This document shows positions 24,560 through 33,799 of a stretch of DNA of 53,213 nt, piece after piece. This DNA is from an uncultured Prevotella sp. Lineage in GTDB: Bacteria; Bacteroidota; Bacteroidia; Bacteroidales; Bacteroidaceae. Position numbers and translations under genes: made by a program. The stretch's first letter is position 1. The number at the start of each line of letters is the position of its first letter. The notes under the pieces were generated by a model. That model saw only the letters and a list, made by a program, of their open reading frames with translations, searched no databases and was not told the origin of the DNA. The stretch lies in contig ONTZ01000018.1 in NCBI GenBank assembly GCA_900320905.1, forward strand, positions 1 through 53,213, in the 5' to 3' direction.

Positions 24560-26629
24560 CTATTCTTGGGGGATTCTCCCATATTTCTCCAAGCCTTTTT
24601 TCAGGAAATCGATGTAGGCTGGGATATCCTCGTTGTAGGCACGGCTGGCGCTAAGAGGTTTGCCCGTGACAGGATTGATGATAACGTAGAAAGGCTGGGC
24701 ATTGGCACCAAACTTTGTGCTTTGCAGATAACTCCATTTGGCACCGACAGTACGCAGGGTCTTCATATTTCCATTGGCATCCTTCACTTCGAAAGGCTCA
24801 GCAAGTGGTGTCTTGTCGTCGACATAGAGCGAGATGAGTACATAGTCCTTGGTGAGTAAGTCTGCAACGGTGGGATCAGTCCATACGGCAGCCTCCATCT
24901 TACGGCAATTGACGCAGCCAAAGCCTGTAAAGTCGATGAGTACGGGCTTACCCTGTGCCTGAGCGGCAGCCATGCCCTCCTCATAGTCAGTATATTTGGC
25001 CTCAACAACCTTCGTATTCAAATTGAAGTCCTGCGTGTTCATCGGTGGAGCGAAAGCACTGACGGCCTTACATGGAGCACCCCAGAGTCCGGGTACCATA
25101 TACATCGCGAAGGCAAACGAGACGAGTCCGCCCATAATACATACGACAGGCATCGGCTTATGCAGGTCGGCCCCCACCTCATCCGTCTGGAACTTCAACC
25201 AGCCACAGAGATAGGCCCCTAAAAGGGCGAAGATGACAATCCACAGCGAGAGAAACACCTCACGGTCGAGCAGATGCCAACCGTATGCCAAGTCTGCCAC
25301 AGAGAAGAATTTCAGGGCAAAGGCCAGTTCGATGAATCCCAGCACCACCTTAATCGTATTCATCCACGAACCCGACTTCGGTGCCTGCTTCAGCCACGAA
25401 GGGAACATGGCGAAGAGCGTAAATGGAAGAGCCAGGGCTACGGCAAAGCCCAACATGCCCAGAGCAGGAGCCAGCCAGTTGCCACTAGTAGTGGTCTCAA
25501 CAAGCAACAGACCTATGATGGGTGCCGTACACGAAAAGGATACGAGCACCAGCGTAAAGGCCATCAGGAAAATGCTGAGCAGACCACTGGTCGTTGTGGC
25601 TTTGGTGTCAACGCTGTTCGCCCAACTGTCGGGCAGTTTGATTTCAAACCATCCGAAAAATGAGAAAGCGAATACAACCAGTAACAAGAAGAGGAAGATA
25701 TTAAACACGGCATTCGTCGACATGGCATTGAGTGTGTCGCTGCCGAAGAGGGCTGTCACCAGCAGTCCCAGTCCGAGGTAGATGACAATGATACTCAAAC
25801 CGTAGGTGATGGCGTCCTTAATACCCTTTCGTTTGTCCGTTTTGGCTCTTTTAAGGAAGAAACTAACGGTCATAGGGATGATGGGCCAGATACAAGGCAT
25901 ACAAACGGCAAGGAGTCCGCCGATAAAGCCCATAATCAATATATATAATAAGGTGTGACTTGCGATGTCATCACTACCCCCCATCGCCTTCAACTCATCC
26001 ACGACGGGAGCCCAAAGGTCATTGGAGGAGTTGGAAGATGACAGTGGAATAGAGAGGGAGTCAGAGGACATTACCTCTGTTTTCGTAGTGTCTATCACTT
26101 GTCCTTTATCTTCTTCTATCTCCTTCTTATCTTCTTCTATCTTCTCATCTTCTATCTTCTTATCTTCTATCTTCACTGGACTCTTTCCCTTTTGCTTCAA
26201 CGACACTTCCGAGGGAGGCAGACACATCTCATCGCTACAGGTACCATATTCCAGATAGCAGTCAATATCGTACTCGGGCTCGGTGAAACGTATCTTCTGC
26301 ACAAACGTAGCCTTCTTCTCGAAGAAGCGCAGTTCCATGTCGAACATCTTGTCGAACTGCTTCACCTCGTTGCCTCTTGGCTGCAATTTACCGACGGTCT
26401 CGGCACCTTCCATCTTCACCTTATTAAAAGTAGCGGAGATGGGACCGTCGTTGCCCAGATCGGTGGAATACACATGCCAGCCATCATCGATAGTGGCAGA
26501 GAAGATGATTTCAGCCTGGTCACCACTGAGCATCTTCAACTCTGAAGAGAAATGTACGGGATCCATCATCTGAGCATGCGCTGCCACAGCGAGGAGAACA
26601 GATAGGAAAAGCGTAAGAAACTTATTCAT
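24560..26629 (-). CDS. dsbD: DsbD-type thiol:disulfide interchange protein
   Basis: 689 aa. It moves electrons from cytoplasmic thioredoxin across the inner membrane to periplasmic thiol proteins. Order: signal peptide (1-19), DsbD N-terminal domain (about 22-150), a low-complexity linker (KIEDKKIEDEKIEEDKKEIE, about 155-180), eight or so membrane helices with the redox cysteines in LLAVCMPCIWPIIPM and VSFSCTAPIIG, and a C-terminal thioredoxin domain with the CVNC site (FTGFGCVNCRKMEA). In a canonical DsbD all six cysteines would be expected. The linker is encoded by heptamer-like TATCTTC repeats. The ATG lies 21 nt after a promoter box; recJ is divergent. Confidence 0.93.
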   Translation of the reverse strand: MNKFLTLFLSVLLAVAAHAQMMDPVHFSSELKMLSGDQAEIIFSATIDDGWHVYSTDLGNDGPISATFNKVKMEGAETVGKLQPRGNEVKQFDKMFDMELRFFEKKATFVQKIRFTEPEYDIDCYLEYGTCSDEMCLPPSEVSLKQKGKSPVKIEDKKIEDEKIEEDKKEIEEDKGQVIDTTKTEVMSSDSLSIPLSSSNSSNDLWAPVVDELKAMGGSDDIASHTLLYILIMGFIGGLLAVCMPCIWPIIPMTVSFFLKRAKTDKRKGIKDAITYGLSIIVIYLGLGLLVTALFGSDTLNAMSTNAVFNIFLFLLLVVFAFSFFGWFEIKLPDSWANSVDTKATTTSGLLSIFLMAFTLVLVSFSCTAPIIGLLLVETTTSGNWLAPALGMLGFAVALALPFTLFAMFPSWLKQAPKSGSWMNTIKVVLGFIELAFALKFFSVADLAYGWHLLDREVFLSLWIVIFALLGAYLCGWLKFQTDEVGADLHKPMPVVCIMGGLVSFAFAMYMVPGLWGAPCKAVSAFAPPMNTQDFNLNTKVVEAKYTDYEEGMAAAQAQGKPVLIDFTGFGCVNCRKMEAAVWTDPTVADLLTKDYVLISLYVDDKTPLAEPFEVKDANGNMKTLRTVGAKWSYLQSTKFGANAQPFYVIINPVTGKPLSASRAYNEDIPAYIDFLKKGLEKYGRIPQE
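26101..26176. repeat. Heptamer-like repeat encoding the DsbD linker
   Basis: Runs of ATCTTCT, TCTATCT and CTTCTTA with a partial 7-base period. On the coding strand they specify the Lys/Ile/Glu/Asp repeats between the N-terminal and membrane domains. Confidence 0.6.
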
Positions 26630-26650
26630 CTTGTTGCAGTTTTTGTTTGC

Positions 26651-26658
26651 AAAGGTAC
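26651..26658 (-). promoter_or_regulatory. -7 box of dsbD
   Basis: TACCTTTG on the minus strand, 21 nt before the ATG. Confidence 0.65.
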
Positions 26659-26742
26659 AAAAAATAGTCGAAACTCATAAGAAAATCATTATAAATATGT
26701 TAAAAAAACAACGGTTTTTAAGGCTATTTCATTTTTTATTCT

Positions 26743-26750
26743 TATCTTTG
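26743..26750 (+). promoter_or_regulatory. -7 box of recJ-recQ
   Basis: TATCTTTG, 71 nt before the recJ ATG. The leader contains a small GGGT...ACCC hairpin near 26762-26775. Confidence 0.6.
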
Positions 26751-26821
26751 GGCGCTAATTTGGGTTATTATACCCTTTTGGCAACACCAAAGCGACAATA
26801 AGAATAAAAATAACATATTAA

Positions 26822-28546
26822 ATGCATTTCAAATGGAATTACGAACCACCTACATCAGAACAACGGACGGCGGCTAAGGAGTTAGGCGAGAAAATCGGCA
26901 TGAGTCCGATACTCGCAGACCTGCTTATTCAGCGTGGCATCAAGACGGAGAGCGCAGCCAAGCGATTCTTCCGTCCGATGTTAAACGAACTGATAGACCC
27001 GTTCCTGATGAATGACATGGACGTGGCTGTTGACAGGCTCAACGACGCAATGGGGCGCAAAGAGCGAATCATGGTATACGGCGACTACGATGTCGATGGA
27101 TGTACGGCGGTGGCTTTGGTGTACAAGTTCCTACAGCAGTTCTATTCCAACATTGAATACTACATTCCCGACCGATATGAGGAGGGCTATGGCATCAGTA
27201 TCAAGGCGTTGGAATATGCCGCTGAAAAGGACATTAAACTTATCATTGTGCTCGATTGCGGCGTGAAGGCAATCGAAGAAATCAAATATGCCAAATCATT
27301 AGGCATAGACTTTATTGTGTGCGACCATCACGTGCCGGACGACGAGTTGCCACCTGCTGTGGCCATCCTGAATCCGAAGCGTGAGGACTCCACTTACCCC
27401 TTCAAGGATCTCTGTGGATGCGGCGTGGGCTTTAAGTTCATGCAGGCCTTTGCCAAGAACAACGGTCTGCCGTTCTCACGGCTTATTCCCCTACTCGACT
27501 TCTGCGCCGTCAGTATTGCCGCCGACATTGTGTCGGTGACGGGTGAGAACCGTATCCTTGCCTATCATGGGCTAAAGCAACTGAACCAGAGTCCTTCGGT
27601 AGGCTTGAAGAGCATCATTGAAATCTGCGGACTCACGGGGCGTGAACTCACGATGAGTGACATTGTCTTCAAGATCGGACCGCGCATCAATGCCTCCGGA
27701 CGTATGGTGAACGGTACCGAGGCTGTTGACCTGCTGGTGGAGCGTGACTTCGAGAAGGCACTGGCAGAAGCCAACCGCATCAACGAATACAACGAACAGC
27801 GTAAGGATGTGGACAAACAGATGACGGAAGAGGCCAACCAGATTATTGAGAAATTGGAGAGTCAGAAGCATCATTCCAGTATCGTGCTTTATGACGAGAA
27901 CTGGAAGAAGGGTGTGGTAGGCATCGTCGCTTCCCGCATGACGGAACTCTACTATCGTCCGACGGTGGTTCTCACCCGCAGTGGCGACTTAGCCACGGGA
28001 TCTGCCCGCAGTGTGGCCGGCTACGACATCTATGATGCCGTAAAGAGTTGTCGCGATTTGTTAGCCAACTTCGGAGGACATACCTACGCCGTAGGCCTGT
28101 CACTGAAAATAGAAAACATCCCTGAGTTCCGCCGTCGCTTCCAACAGTATGTCAACGAGCATATCCTGCCGGAGCAGAAAGAGGCTACCCTCGACATTGA
28201 GGCAGAAATCGATTTCAAGGACATCACCAAGAAACTGCACAACGACCTGAAAAAATTTGCCCCTCACGGACCAGGCAACGAGAAGCCCATCTTCTGCACC
28301 CGTAATGTCTATGACTACGGTACCTCGAAGGTAGTGGGTCGCCAGCAGGAGCATATCAAACTTGAACTGGTTGACTCGAAGTCGAGCAACGTGATGAACG
28401 GTATTGCCTTCGGTCAGAGTGCCGATGCACGCTATATCAAGTCGAAGCGTTCGTTCGACATCGCCTTCACCATCGAGGAAAATATCTACAAACGCAGCGA
28501 GGTGCAGTTGCAGATAGAAGACATCAAACCGAGTGAAGAATTATAG
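26822..28546 (+). CDS. recJ: Single-stranded-DNA-specific exonuclease RecJ
   Basis: 574 aa. It digests single-stranded DNA 5' to 3' during recombination and mismatch or base-excision repair. The DHH catalytic domain has MVYGDYDVDGCTAVAL (about 83-98), LDCGVKAIEE, and VCDHHVPDDELPPAVAILNP (about 167-186), the Mn-binding Asp-His-His motif. DHHA1 has NFGGHTYAVGLSL (about 416-428), and the C-terminal OB fold follows (DIEAEIDFKDI onward). The family length is 560-580 aa, so it is complete. It overlaps recQ by 14 nt, coupling translation of two proteins that act together: RecQ unwinds and RecJ degrades. Confidence 0.97.
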   Translation: MHFKWNYEPPTSEQRTAAKELGEKIGMSPILADLLIQRGIKTESAAKRFFRPMLNELIDPFLMNDMDVAVDRLNDAMGRKERIMVYGDYDVDGCTAVALVYKFLQQFYSNIEYYIPDRYEEGYGISIKALEYAAEKDIKLIIVLDCGVKAIEEIKYAKSLGIDFIVCDHHVPDDELPPAVAILNPKREDSTYPFKDLCGCGVGFKFMQAFAKNNGLPFSRLIPLLDFCAVSIAADIVSVTGENRILAYHGLKQLNQSPSVGLKSIIEICGLTGRELTMSDIVFKIGPRINASGRMVNGTEAVDLLVERDFEKALAEANRINEYNEQRKDVDKQMTEEANQIIEKLESQKHHSSIVLYDENWKKGVVGIVASRMTELYYRPTVVLTRSGDLATGSARSVAGYDIYDAVKSCRDLLANFGGHTYAVGLSLKIENIPEFRRRFQQYVNEHILPEQKEATLDIEAEIDFKDITKKLHNDLKKFAPHGPGNEKPIFCTRNVYDYGTSKVVGRQQEHIKLELVDSKSSNVMNGIAFGQSADARYIKSKRSFDIAFTIEENIYKRSEVQLQIEDIKPSEEL

Positions 28547-30470
28547 GGAGGTTCTCCGACAGTACTGGGGCTATGATGACTTCCGGGGGATTCAGCGGGA
28601 GATCATCGAGTCAATAGGCAATGGACATGACACATTGGGACTGATGCCTACAGGAGGCGGAAAGTCCATCACCTTTCAGGTGCCTGCGCTCTGCAGCGAG
28701 GGCACCTGTATTGTCATCACCCCCCTCATCGCCCTGATGAAAGACCAAGTGATGAACCTGCGTCACCACGGTATCCGTGCTGCCGCCATCTATTCCGGGT
28801 TGTCACGGGAAGAGATCATCATCATCCTTGAAAACTGTATCTTCGGTGATATAAAAATCCTATATGTCTCGCCCGAGAGACTATCCTCCGAACTCTTCCG
28901 CACGAAACTGCGCCACATGAAGGTGAGTTTTATTACCGTCGATGAGGCACACTGCATCTCACAATGGGGCTATGACTTCCGTCCCTCCTATCTCCAGATT
29001 GCTGATATCCGTAAGGATCTGCCCCACGCCCCGGTATTGGCGCTCACCGCCACCGCTACGCCCCTAGTCGTTGAGGATATCCAGGATAAATTATCCAGAA
29101 TCCCCGGGTCATCCGAGTCATCCGAAGTATCCGGTTCATCCGGTTTTTCTGTCTTCAAGATGAGTTTCGAGCGCAAGAATCTTGCTTATGTCGTCAGACG
29201 CGCCACCGATAAGCGTCAGGAACTCATCCATATCCTCAACAGCGTGAAAGGCTGTGCCATCGTCTATGCCCGTAGCCGTCGCAGGACAAAGGAAGTGTCG
29301 GATATGCTCAACGAGGCATGTATCAGCGCTACCTTCTACCACGCTGGTCTCGATGCCAGCGTCAAGGACGAGCGGCAGAAAGACTGGCAGAACGACAAAA
29401 TCCGTGTGATGGTAGCCACCAATGCTTTCGGCATGGGTATCGACAAACCCGATGTCCGTCTAGTGCTCCACATCGACTGCCCTGACTCCCTCGAAGCCTA
29501 TTTCCAAGAAGCAGGCCGGGCAGGGCGTGACGGCAAGAAGGCCTACGCCGTATTACTCTACAACGACGCCGACCAGCGTAAACTCGATAAGCGCATCCTC
29601 GACACATTCCCTGAAAAGGATTATATTAGAAAGGTGTATGAACACCTCGCTTATTATTATGAAGTCGGCATTGGCTCTGGCTATCATGCCACCTTTGAGT
29701 TCAATATTGATGACTTCTGCCATAAGTTCCGCCACTTCCCCATCCAGGTAGACTCCGCCCTGAAAATCCTGAACCGTGCGGGTTACATCGAATATACTGA
29801 GGAACAGGACAATCAGGCAAGGGTGATGTTTACCGTCAGCCGCAATGACCTCTACCGACTGGAAAACAACACACCCAACGAAGACAAGGTCATTACAGCC
29901 CTGTTGCGCAACTATGGAGGACTCTTTGTGGATTATAACTTTATCGACGAGAGTTTCATTGCCAGCCAGTGTACTCTACAGCCCCAACAGGTGTACCTGA
30001 CGCTGAAAAGCCTCAGTCAGAAGCATATCCTACACTTCATTCCACAGAAAAAGACACCTTATGTCAGGTATCTGCAACGTCGGGAAGATGCTGAACATAT
30101 ACAGATCATGCCTGCTGTCTATGAAGAACGCAAGGAGCAGTTCACACAACGCATCCATGCGATGATTGACTATGCGACAAACGATACCATCTGTCGTAGC
30201 CGTCAGTTACTGCGCTATTTTGGCGAAGAGGACAGTCATGACTGCAAGCAGTGTGATGTCTGTCTCGACAAGCCCCACCATCTGGCTCAAGAGTCGGCAA
30301 TGAGTGCTGAGGCACAAGCCATCCTCAACCTCCTTTCTGACGGCAAGTCCCACCATATTACAGAATTACGCGGCATTCAGTTGCCTACCCATCTACTGAA
30401 TGCCGCGCTGGAATATCTTTTTAAAGAGGAATACATCCACCAAGAAGACGGATTTATCGCATCAGTTTAA
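28533..30470 (+). CDS. recQ: ATP-dependent DNA helicase RecQ
   Basis: 645 aa. A 3'-5' superfamily 2 helicase partnering RecJ in gap repair. It starts with GTG at 28533, inside the recJ end. Walker A is LMPTGGGKSITFQ (about 37-49), the DEAH box is VDEAHCISQWGYDFRPSY (about 132-149), and motif VI is EAGRAGRDGKKA. The zinc domain has CRSRQLLRYFGEED and CKQCDVC, then a winged helix; no clear HRDC domain. A short Ser/Glu loop (IPGSSESSEVSGSSGFS) is encoded by four 9-base repeats at 29108-29143, inserted between the two helicase lobes' conserved motifs, and is absent from typical RecQ proteins. Confidence 0.96.
   Translation: MKNYREVLRQYWGYDDFRGIQREIIESIGNGHDTLGLMPTGGGKSITFQVPALCSEGTCIVITPLIALMKDQVMNLRHHGIRAAAIYSGLSREEIIIILENCIFGDIKILYVSPERLSSELFRTKLRHMKVSFITVDEAHCISQWGYDFRPSYLQIADIRKDLPHAPVLALTATATPLVVEDIQDKLSRIPGSSESSEVSGSSGFSVFKMSFERKNLAYVVRRATDKRQELIHILNSVKGCAIVYARSRRRTKEVSDMLNEACISATFYHAGLDASVKDERQKDWQNDKIRVMVATNAFGMGIDKPDVRLVLHIDCPDSLEAYFQEAGRAGRDGKKAYAVLLYNDADQRKLDKRILDTFPEKDYIRKVYEHLAYYYEVGIGSGYHATFEFNIDDFCHKFRHFPIQVDSALKILNRAGYIEYTEEQDNQARVMFTVSRNDLYRLENNTPNEDKVITALLRNYGGLFVDYNFIDESFIASQCTLQPQQVYLTLKSLSQKHILHFIPQKKTPYVRYLQRREDAEHIQIMPAVYEERKEQFTQRIHAMIDYATNDTICRSRQLLRYFGEEDSHDCKQCDVCLDKPHHLAQESAMSAEAQAILNLLSDGKSHHITELRGIQLPTHLLNAALEYLFKEEYIHQEDGFIASV
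29108..29143. repeat. Four 9-bp repeats inside recQ
   Basis: GTCATCCGA, GTCATCCGA, AGTATCCGG, TTCATCCGG. In frame, adding Ser-rich residues to a loop. Confidence 0.7.
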
Positions 30471-30501
30471 ACCTCTGTGATAATCTGAGCAATCTGTGGC
30501 T

Positions 30502-31959
30502 CTAGAAGTCAAACTTCAACTGACGTTTGCGCTCCTCCTCATCGTCATGCTCATGACAATAACTGCTTCCGTCGAAGCAATGGGTACAGATACTGCATTT
30601 CGGCATACCGATGCTCTTCACCAAATCCTCCAACTTGGCAAATTTCAACGAAGTCAGCCCCAAGCGCTTGGCGATCTCATCCACCATTCGCTTGTACTCC
30701 GGCGAATCAGTAGTGGCATAACGCTCCAGATTCTTCTTGTCGTCGCCCTCAAAGTCCTTGATGATACGACGGGTGATCAGTTCCATATCACTCTTTGAAG
30801 ATGTAAAGCCAATGAACGGACAACCATAGACCAGTGGCGGACAGGAGATACGGCAATGCACCTCCTTGGCGCCATATTCGAAGAAGGTTCTGACATTATC
30901 TTTCAACTGTGTGCCACGCACGATAGAGTCATCGCAGAACACTACACGCTGATCTTTCAACAAAGCCGGATTGGGAATCAGTTTCATCTTGGCCACCAGC
31001 GCACGACGCTCCTGATTGCCAGGGGTAAACGAACGGGGCCATGTAGGTGTATATTTCAACACGGCGCGCTTGTAAGGCACACCCTTGCCCTCGGCATAGC
31101 CCAGTGCCATTCCAACACCCGAGTCAGGCACGCCACAGACGCTGTCCACCTCCGTCTCATCCTTTTCGCCCATCAGTTTACCATTGGCCTCACGCACAGC
31201 CTCCACATTGATACCGTTGTAATCGCTGGCAGGAAATCCGTAGTACACCCAGAGGAAAGAACATATCTGCTCGCGCCTGAACGGCTCCTGCAACACTTCC
31301 ATAGAATCTGTCTGAAGATAGACAATCTCGCCAGGTCCGAGATCTCTCACCCGATGGTATTCAAGGTTCGGAAAACTCGTGGTCTCGCTACTCACGGCAT
31401 AGGCACCTTCCTTCTTACCAATGACAATCGGCGTACGCCCCAGGAAATCACGGGCAGCAATAATGCCTTTCTCCGTCAGGATCAGCATTGAGCAGGATCC
31501 CTCAATCTTTCGGTACACGAGGTTGATACCCTCCACGAAACTGCGCCCCATGTTTATCAGCAGGGCCACCAGTTCCGTCTGGTTGATGGTATTGGCCGAA
31601 TATTCACTGAAGTGCATACGCCGCTCCAACAGTTCATCGGCAATCTCACGTAGGTTATTGATCTTCGCCACCGTCACCACCGCATAGCGCCCTAAGTGGG
31701 AATTCACGATAATCGGCTGCGGATCTGTATCACTGATGACACCAATGCCTTGATTCCCTGAAAACGAATCCAGTTCATCCTCAAATTTTGAACGGAAATA
31801 ATCGCGCTCCAAGTTATGAATCTTTCGACTGAAGCCTTTCTCCTTGTCAAACATCACCATACCAGCACGCCTTGTGCCGAGGTGCGAGTTATAGTCCGTA
31901 CCATAGAACAGGTCGTTGACGCAGTCCTTCGTGCTGATGGTTCCAAAGAATCCTCCCAT
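30502..31959 (-). CDS. PurF-like amidophosphoribosyltransferase paralogue lacking the catalytic Cys
   Basis: 485 aa with the two-domain layout of glutamine PRPP amidotransferase, the first purine-pathway enzyme. The phosphoribosyltransferase half is intact, with the PRPP loop VVFCDDSIVRGTQ near residue 340. The glutaminase half is changed: the N-terminus is MGGFFGT where active enzymes have MCGIxGI, so the nucleophilic Cys is Gly; QHRGQES is HLGTRRAG; and the oxyanion Asn-Gly is Ala-Lys (VTVAKINN). NQTEL and SSETT remain. The C-terminus has a Cys cluster (MPKCSICTHCFDGSSYCHEH) that may bind metal. It could use free ammonia or be regulatory. It follows the MaoC gene by 6 nt. Confidence 0.88.
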   Translation of the reverse strand: MGGFFGTISTKDCVNDLFYGTDYNSHLGTRRAGMVMFDKEKGFSRKIHNLERDYFRSKFEDELDSFSGNQGIGVISDTDPQPIIVNSHLGRYAVVTVAKINNLREIADELLERRMHFSEYSANTINQTELVALLINMGRSFVEGINLVYRKIEGSCSMLILTEKGIIAARDFLGRTPIVIGKKEGAYAVSSETTSFPNLEYHRVRDLGPGEIVYLQTDSMEVLQEPFRREQICSFLWVYYGFPASDYNGINVEAVREANGKLMGEKDETEVDSVCGVPDSGVGMALGYAEGKGVPYKRAVLKYTPTWPRSFTPGNQERRALVAKMKLIPNPALLKDQRVVFCDDSIVRGTQLKDNVRTFFEYGAKEVHCRISCPPLVYGCPFIGFTSSKSDMELITRRIIKDFEGDDKKNLERYATTDSPEYKRMVDEIAKRLGLTSLKFAKLEDLVKSIGMPKCSICTHCFDGSSYCHEHDDEEERKRQLKFDF

Positions 31960-31965
31960 ACCTTA

Positions 31966-32430
31966 TTATATAAAATAGTAGAGGAACGATGCGATGCCTT
32001 CGAGTGCAGGCTTGCGTTGTCCCTCTATCTCAATCTTGAAATCTATCTCTGCCTTACAGATGCCGCGCAGGCTCTGGATGTTATGCAGTTTGGTGACCAG
32101 CCTGACTTTCGAACCTGTGATGACCGGCAGACCGAAGCGCATCTTATCCATCCCATAGTTCACCAGCATCTTGATATTATTCACCTCAATGATCTGGTCC
32201 CACATATAGGGCAGCAGCGACAGGGTCAGATACCCATGGGCAATGGTACTCTTGTATTGGCTCTCCTCCTTGGCACGCTCCACATCCACGTGTATCCACT
32301 GGTGGTCGAGGGTAGCGTCTGCAAATAAGTTGATGCGGTCTTGGTCTACTTGCAGCCACTCCGATGCACCTAACTCTTCGCCCAAGTGCGCTGCAAATTC
32401 GTCGTACGAATTGATGATTAATTTACTCAT
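31966..32430 (-). CDS. MaoC/NodN-like hydratase
   Basis: 154 aa, single hot-dog fold of the MaoC dehydratase family, which adds water to enoyl-CoA or related thioesters. The hydratase-2-type motif is seen in FADATLDHQWIHVDVERAKE (about 36-55), with Asp and His in catalytic positions, followed by IAHGYLTLSLLPYMWDQI (about 63-80). This version resembles the NodN-like subgroup. No CoA ligase or synthase is nearby, so the substrate is unknown. The gene starts 17 nt after a promoter box and is followed by the PurF-like gene, with which it is probably cotranscribed. Confidence 0.88.
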   Translation of the reverse strand: MSKLIINSYDEFAAHLGEELGASEWLQVDQDRINLFADATLDHQWIHVDVERAKEESQYKSTIAHGYLTLSLLPYMWDQIIEVNNIKMLVNYGMDKMRFGLPVITGSKVRLVTKLHNIQSLRGICKAEIDFKIEIEGQRKPALEGIASFLYYFI

Positions 32431-32447
32431 AATCCTGAAATTTGCTG

Positions 32448-32455
32448 CAAAAGTA
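32448..32455 (-). promoter_or_regulatory. -7 box of the MaoC-PurF-like operon
   Basis: TACTTTTG on the minus strand, 17 nt before the MaoC ATG. Confidence 0.6.
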
Positions 32456-32463
32456 CAAAAAAT

Positions 32464-32498
32464 AAATGAGAAATGACAAATGAGAAATGAGAAATGTT
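32464..32498. repeat. Five AAATGAG heptamers
   Basis: Units at 32464, 32471, 32478, 32485 and 32492 (AAATGAG, AAATGAC, AAATGAG, AAATGAG, AAATGTT). Inverted copies (CATTTCTCATTCCTCATT) lie at 32545-32562. The same heptamer is inside ligA. Confidence 0.85.
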
Positions 32499-32572
32499 GA
32501 TTTCCTCTGCAATTATTGATTAAAAATAGTTAATTCATCATCCTCCATTTCTCATTCCTCATTAAAAATGCG

Positions 32573-32580
32573 TACCTTTG
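32573..32580 (+). promoter_or_regulatory. -7 box of tRNA-Tyr
   Basis: TACCTTTG, 18 nt before the mature tRNA 5' end. Confidence 0.65.
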
Positions 32581-32598
32581 CACCCGCAAAACAGTGAT

Positions 32599-32681
32599 GG
32601 GTGTTTTCCAGAGTGGCCAAATGGGGCAGACTGTAAATCTGCTGTCTTTCGACTTCGGTGGTTCGAATCCATCAGCACCCA
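32599..32681 (+). tRNA. tRNA-Tyr (anticodon GTA)
   Basis: 83 nt. The acceptor arms GGGTGTT and AGCACCC pair with one G-T. The anticodon loop CTGTAAAT gives GTA. A long variable arm (CTGTCTTTCGACTTCGG region) is typical of bacterial tRNA-Tyr, and the T loop GGTTCGAATCC is intact. CCA is not encoded. It is a single gene with its own promoter and a terminator immediately after. Confidence 0.96.
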
Positions 32682-32686
32682 CAAAG

Positions 32687-32713
32687 AAGGCTCGCCGATT
32701 GGCGAGCCTTTTT
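32687..32713 (+). terminator. Terminator of tRNA-Tyr
   Basis: AAGGCTCGCC and GGCGAGCCTT, 10-bp stem with a GATT loop, followed by T run. It ends two bases before the convergent ilvC stop and may serve both. Confidence 0.9.
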
Positions 32714-32714
32714 A

Positions 32715-33764
32715 TTAAAGTTCCTGATTCTCGGGACGCAGTTTGCGGACGGTCTCGCCAGCACGCCACATCTCCTGATTACGCATGGCCTCGAGTTCCT
32801 TCTCAAGTCCCGCACGATAGTCGGGCTTCGAGTTGGCATCGATGGTGATCTGAGCCTCGTTACCAGTCTGAACAGAGTAGTACAGCCACTCCATCACAGG
32901 CTTGATGGCATCGTGGAAACGGGGAGCCCAGTCGAGGGCACCACGCTGAGCGGTGGTCGAGCAGTTGGCATACATCCAGTCCATACCCTTTGCGCCGAAG
33001 AGCGGGCCAAGGCTCTGTGTCAGTTCCTCAACAGTCTCGTTGAAAGCCTCCGAGGGAGAGTGTCCGTGCTCGCGGAGCACCTCATACTGAGCCAGCAGCA
33101 GTCCCTGGATGGCACCCATCAGCGAGCCGCGCTCACCCGTCAGGTCTGATGTAGCCTCGCGCTGGAAGGTGGTCTCAAACAGATAACCAGCACCGATACC
33201 GATACCGAAAGCAATCGTCTTCTCCTTAGCCTTACCAGAAGCATCCTGATATACAGCGTACGAGCAGTTCAGGCCGCGACCCTCGCAGAACATCGTACGG
33301 AGAGAGGTACCAGAACCCTTCGGAGCCACCATGATGACATCGACATCCTTCGGGGGAATCACACCCGTGCGGTCACTCCAGTTGATAGCGAAGCCGTGAG
33401 AATAGTACAGGGTCTTACCTGGCTTCAGATATTGTTTGATGACAGGCCACTGCTGAATCTGACCAGCATCAGAGAGCAACATGCAGAGGATGGTGCCCTT
33501 CTCGGCAGCCTCCTCAATAGAGAACAATGTCTCACCAGGTACCCATCCGTCGGCCACAGCCTTGTCGTAGGTCTTACCCTGACGCTGACCGACGATGACG
33601 TTAAAGCCATTGTCGCGCAGGTTACATGCCTGTCCGGGACCCTGAACGCCGTAGCCAATCACGGCGATGGTCTCATTCTTCAATACTTCACGTGCTTTCT
33701 CCAAAGAGAACTCCTTGCTGGTGACTACTGTTTCCATCACGCCACCAAAATTCATTTGTGCCAT
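32715..33764 (-). CDS. ilvC: Ketol-acid reductoisomerase
   Basis: 349 aa. Second step of valine, leucine and isoleucine biosynthesis: NADPH-linked rearrangement and reduction of acetohydroxy acids, with Mg2+. The Rossmann motif is AVIGYGVQGPGQA (about 34-46), unlike the usual GYGSQGHA but typical of the Bacteroidetes type. VAPKGSGTSLR (about 147-157) follows, and the helical C-terminal domain holds TSDLTGERGSLMGAIQG with the metal-binding Asp and Glu. It stands alone here without ilvD, ilvB or ilvN. A promoter box lies 153 nt upstream, leaving a structured leader. Confidence 0.97.
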   Translation of the reverse strand: MAQMNFGGVMETVVTSKEFSLEKAREVLKNETIAVIGYGVQGPGQACNLRDNGFNVIVGQRQGKTYDKAVADGWVPGETLFSIEEAAEKGTILCMLLSDAGQIQQWPVIKQYLKPGKTLYYSHGFAINWSDRTGVIPPKDVDVIMVAPKGSGTSLRTMFCEGRGLNCSYAVYQDASGKAKEKTIAFGIGIGAGYLFETTFQREATSDLTGERGSLMGAIQGLLLAQYEVLREHGHSPSEAFNETVEELTQSLGPLFGAKGMDWMYANCSTTAQRGALDWAPRFHDAIKPVMEWLYYSVQTGNEAQITIDANSKPDYRAGLEKELEAMRNQEMWRAGETVRKLRPENQEL

Positions 33765-33799
33765 AATTGCAAAAGTTTTTAAATGTTATACATATCCCT

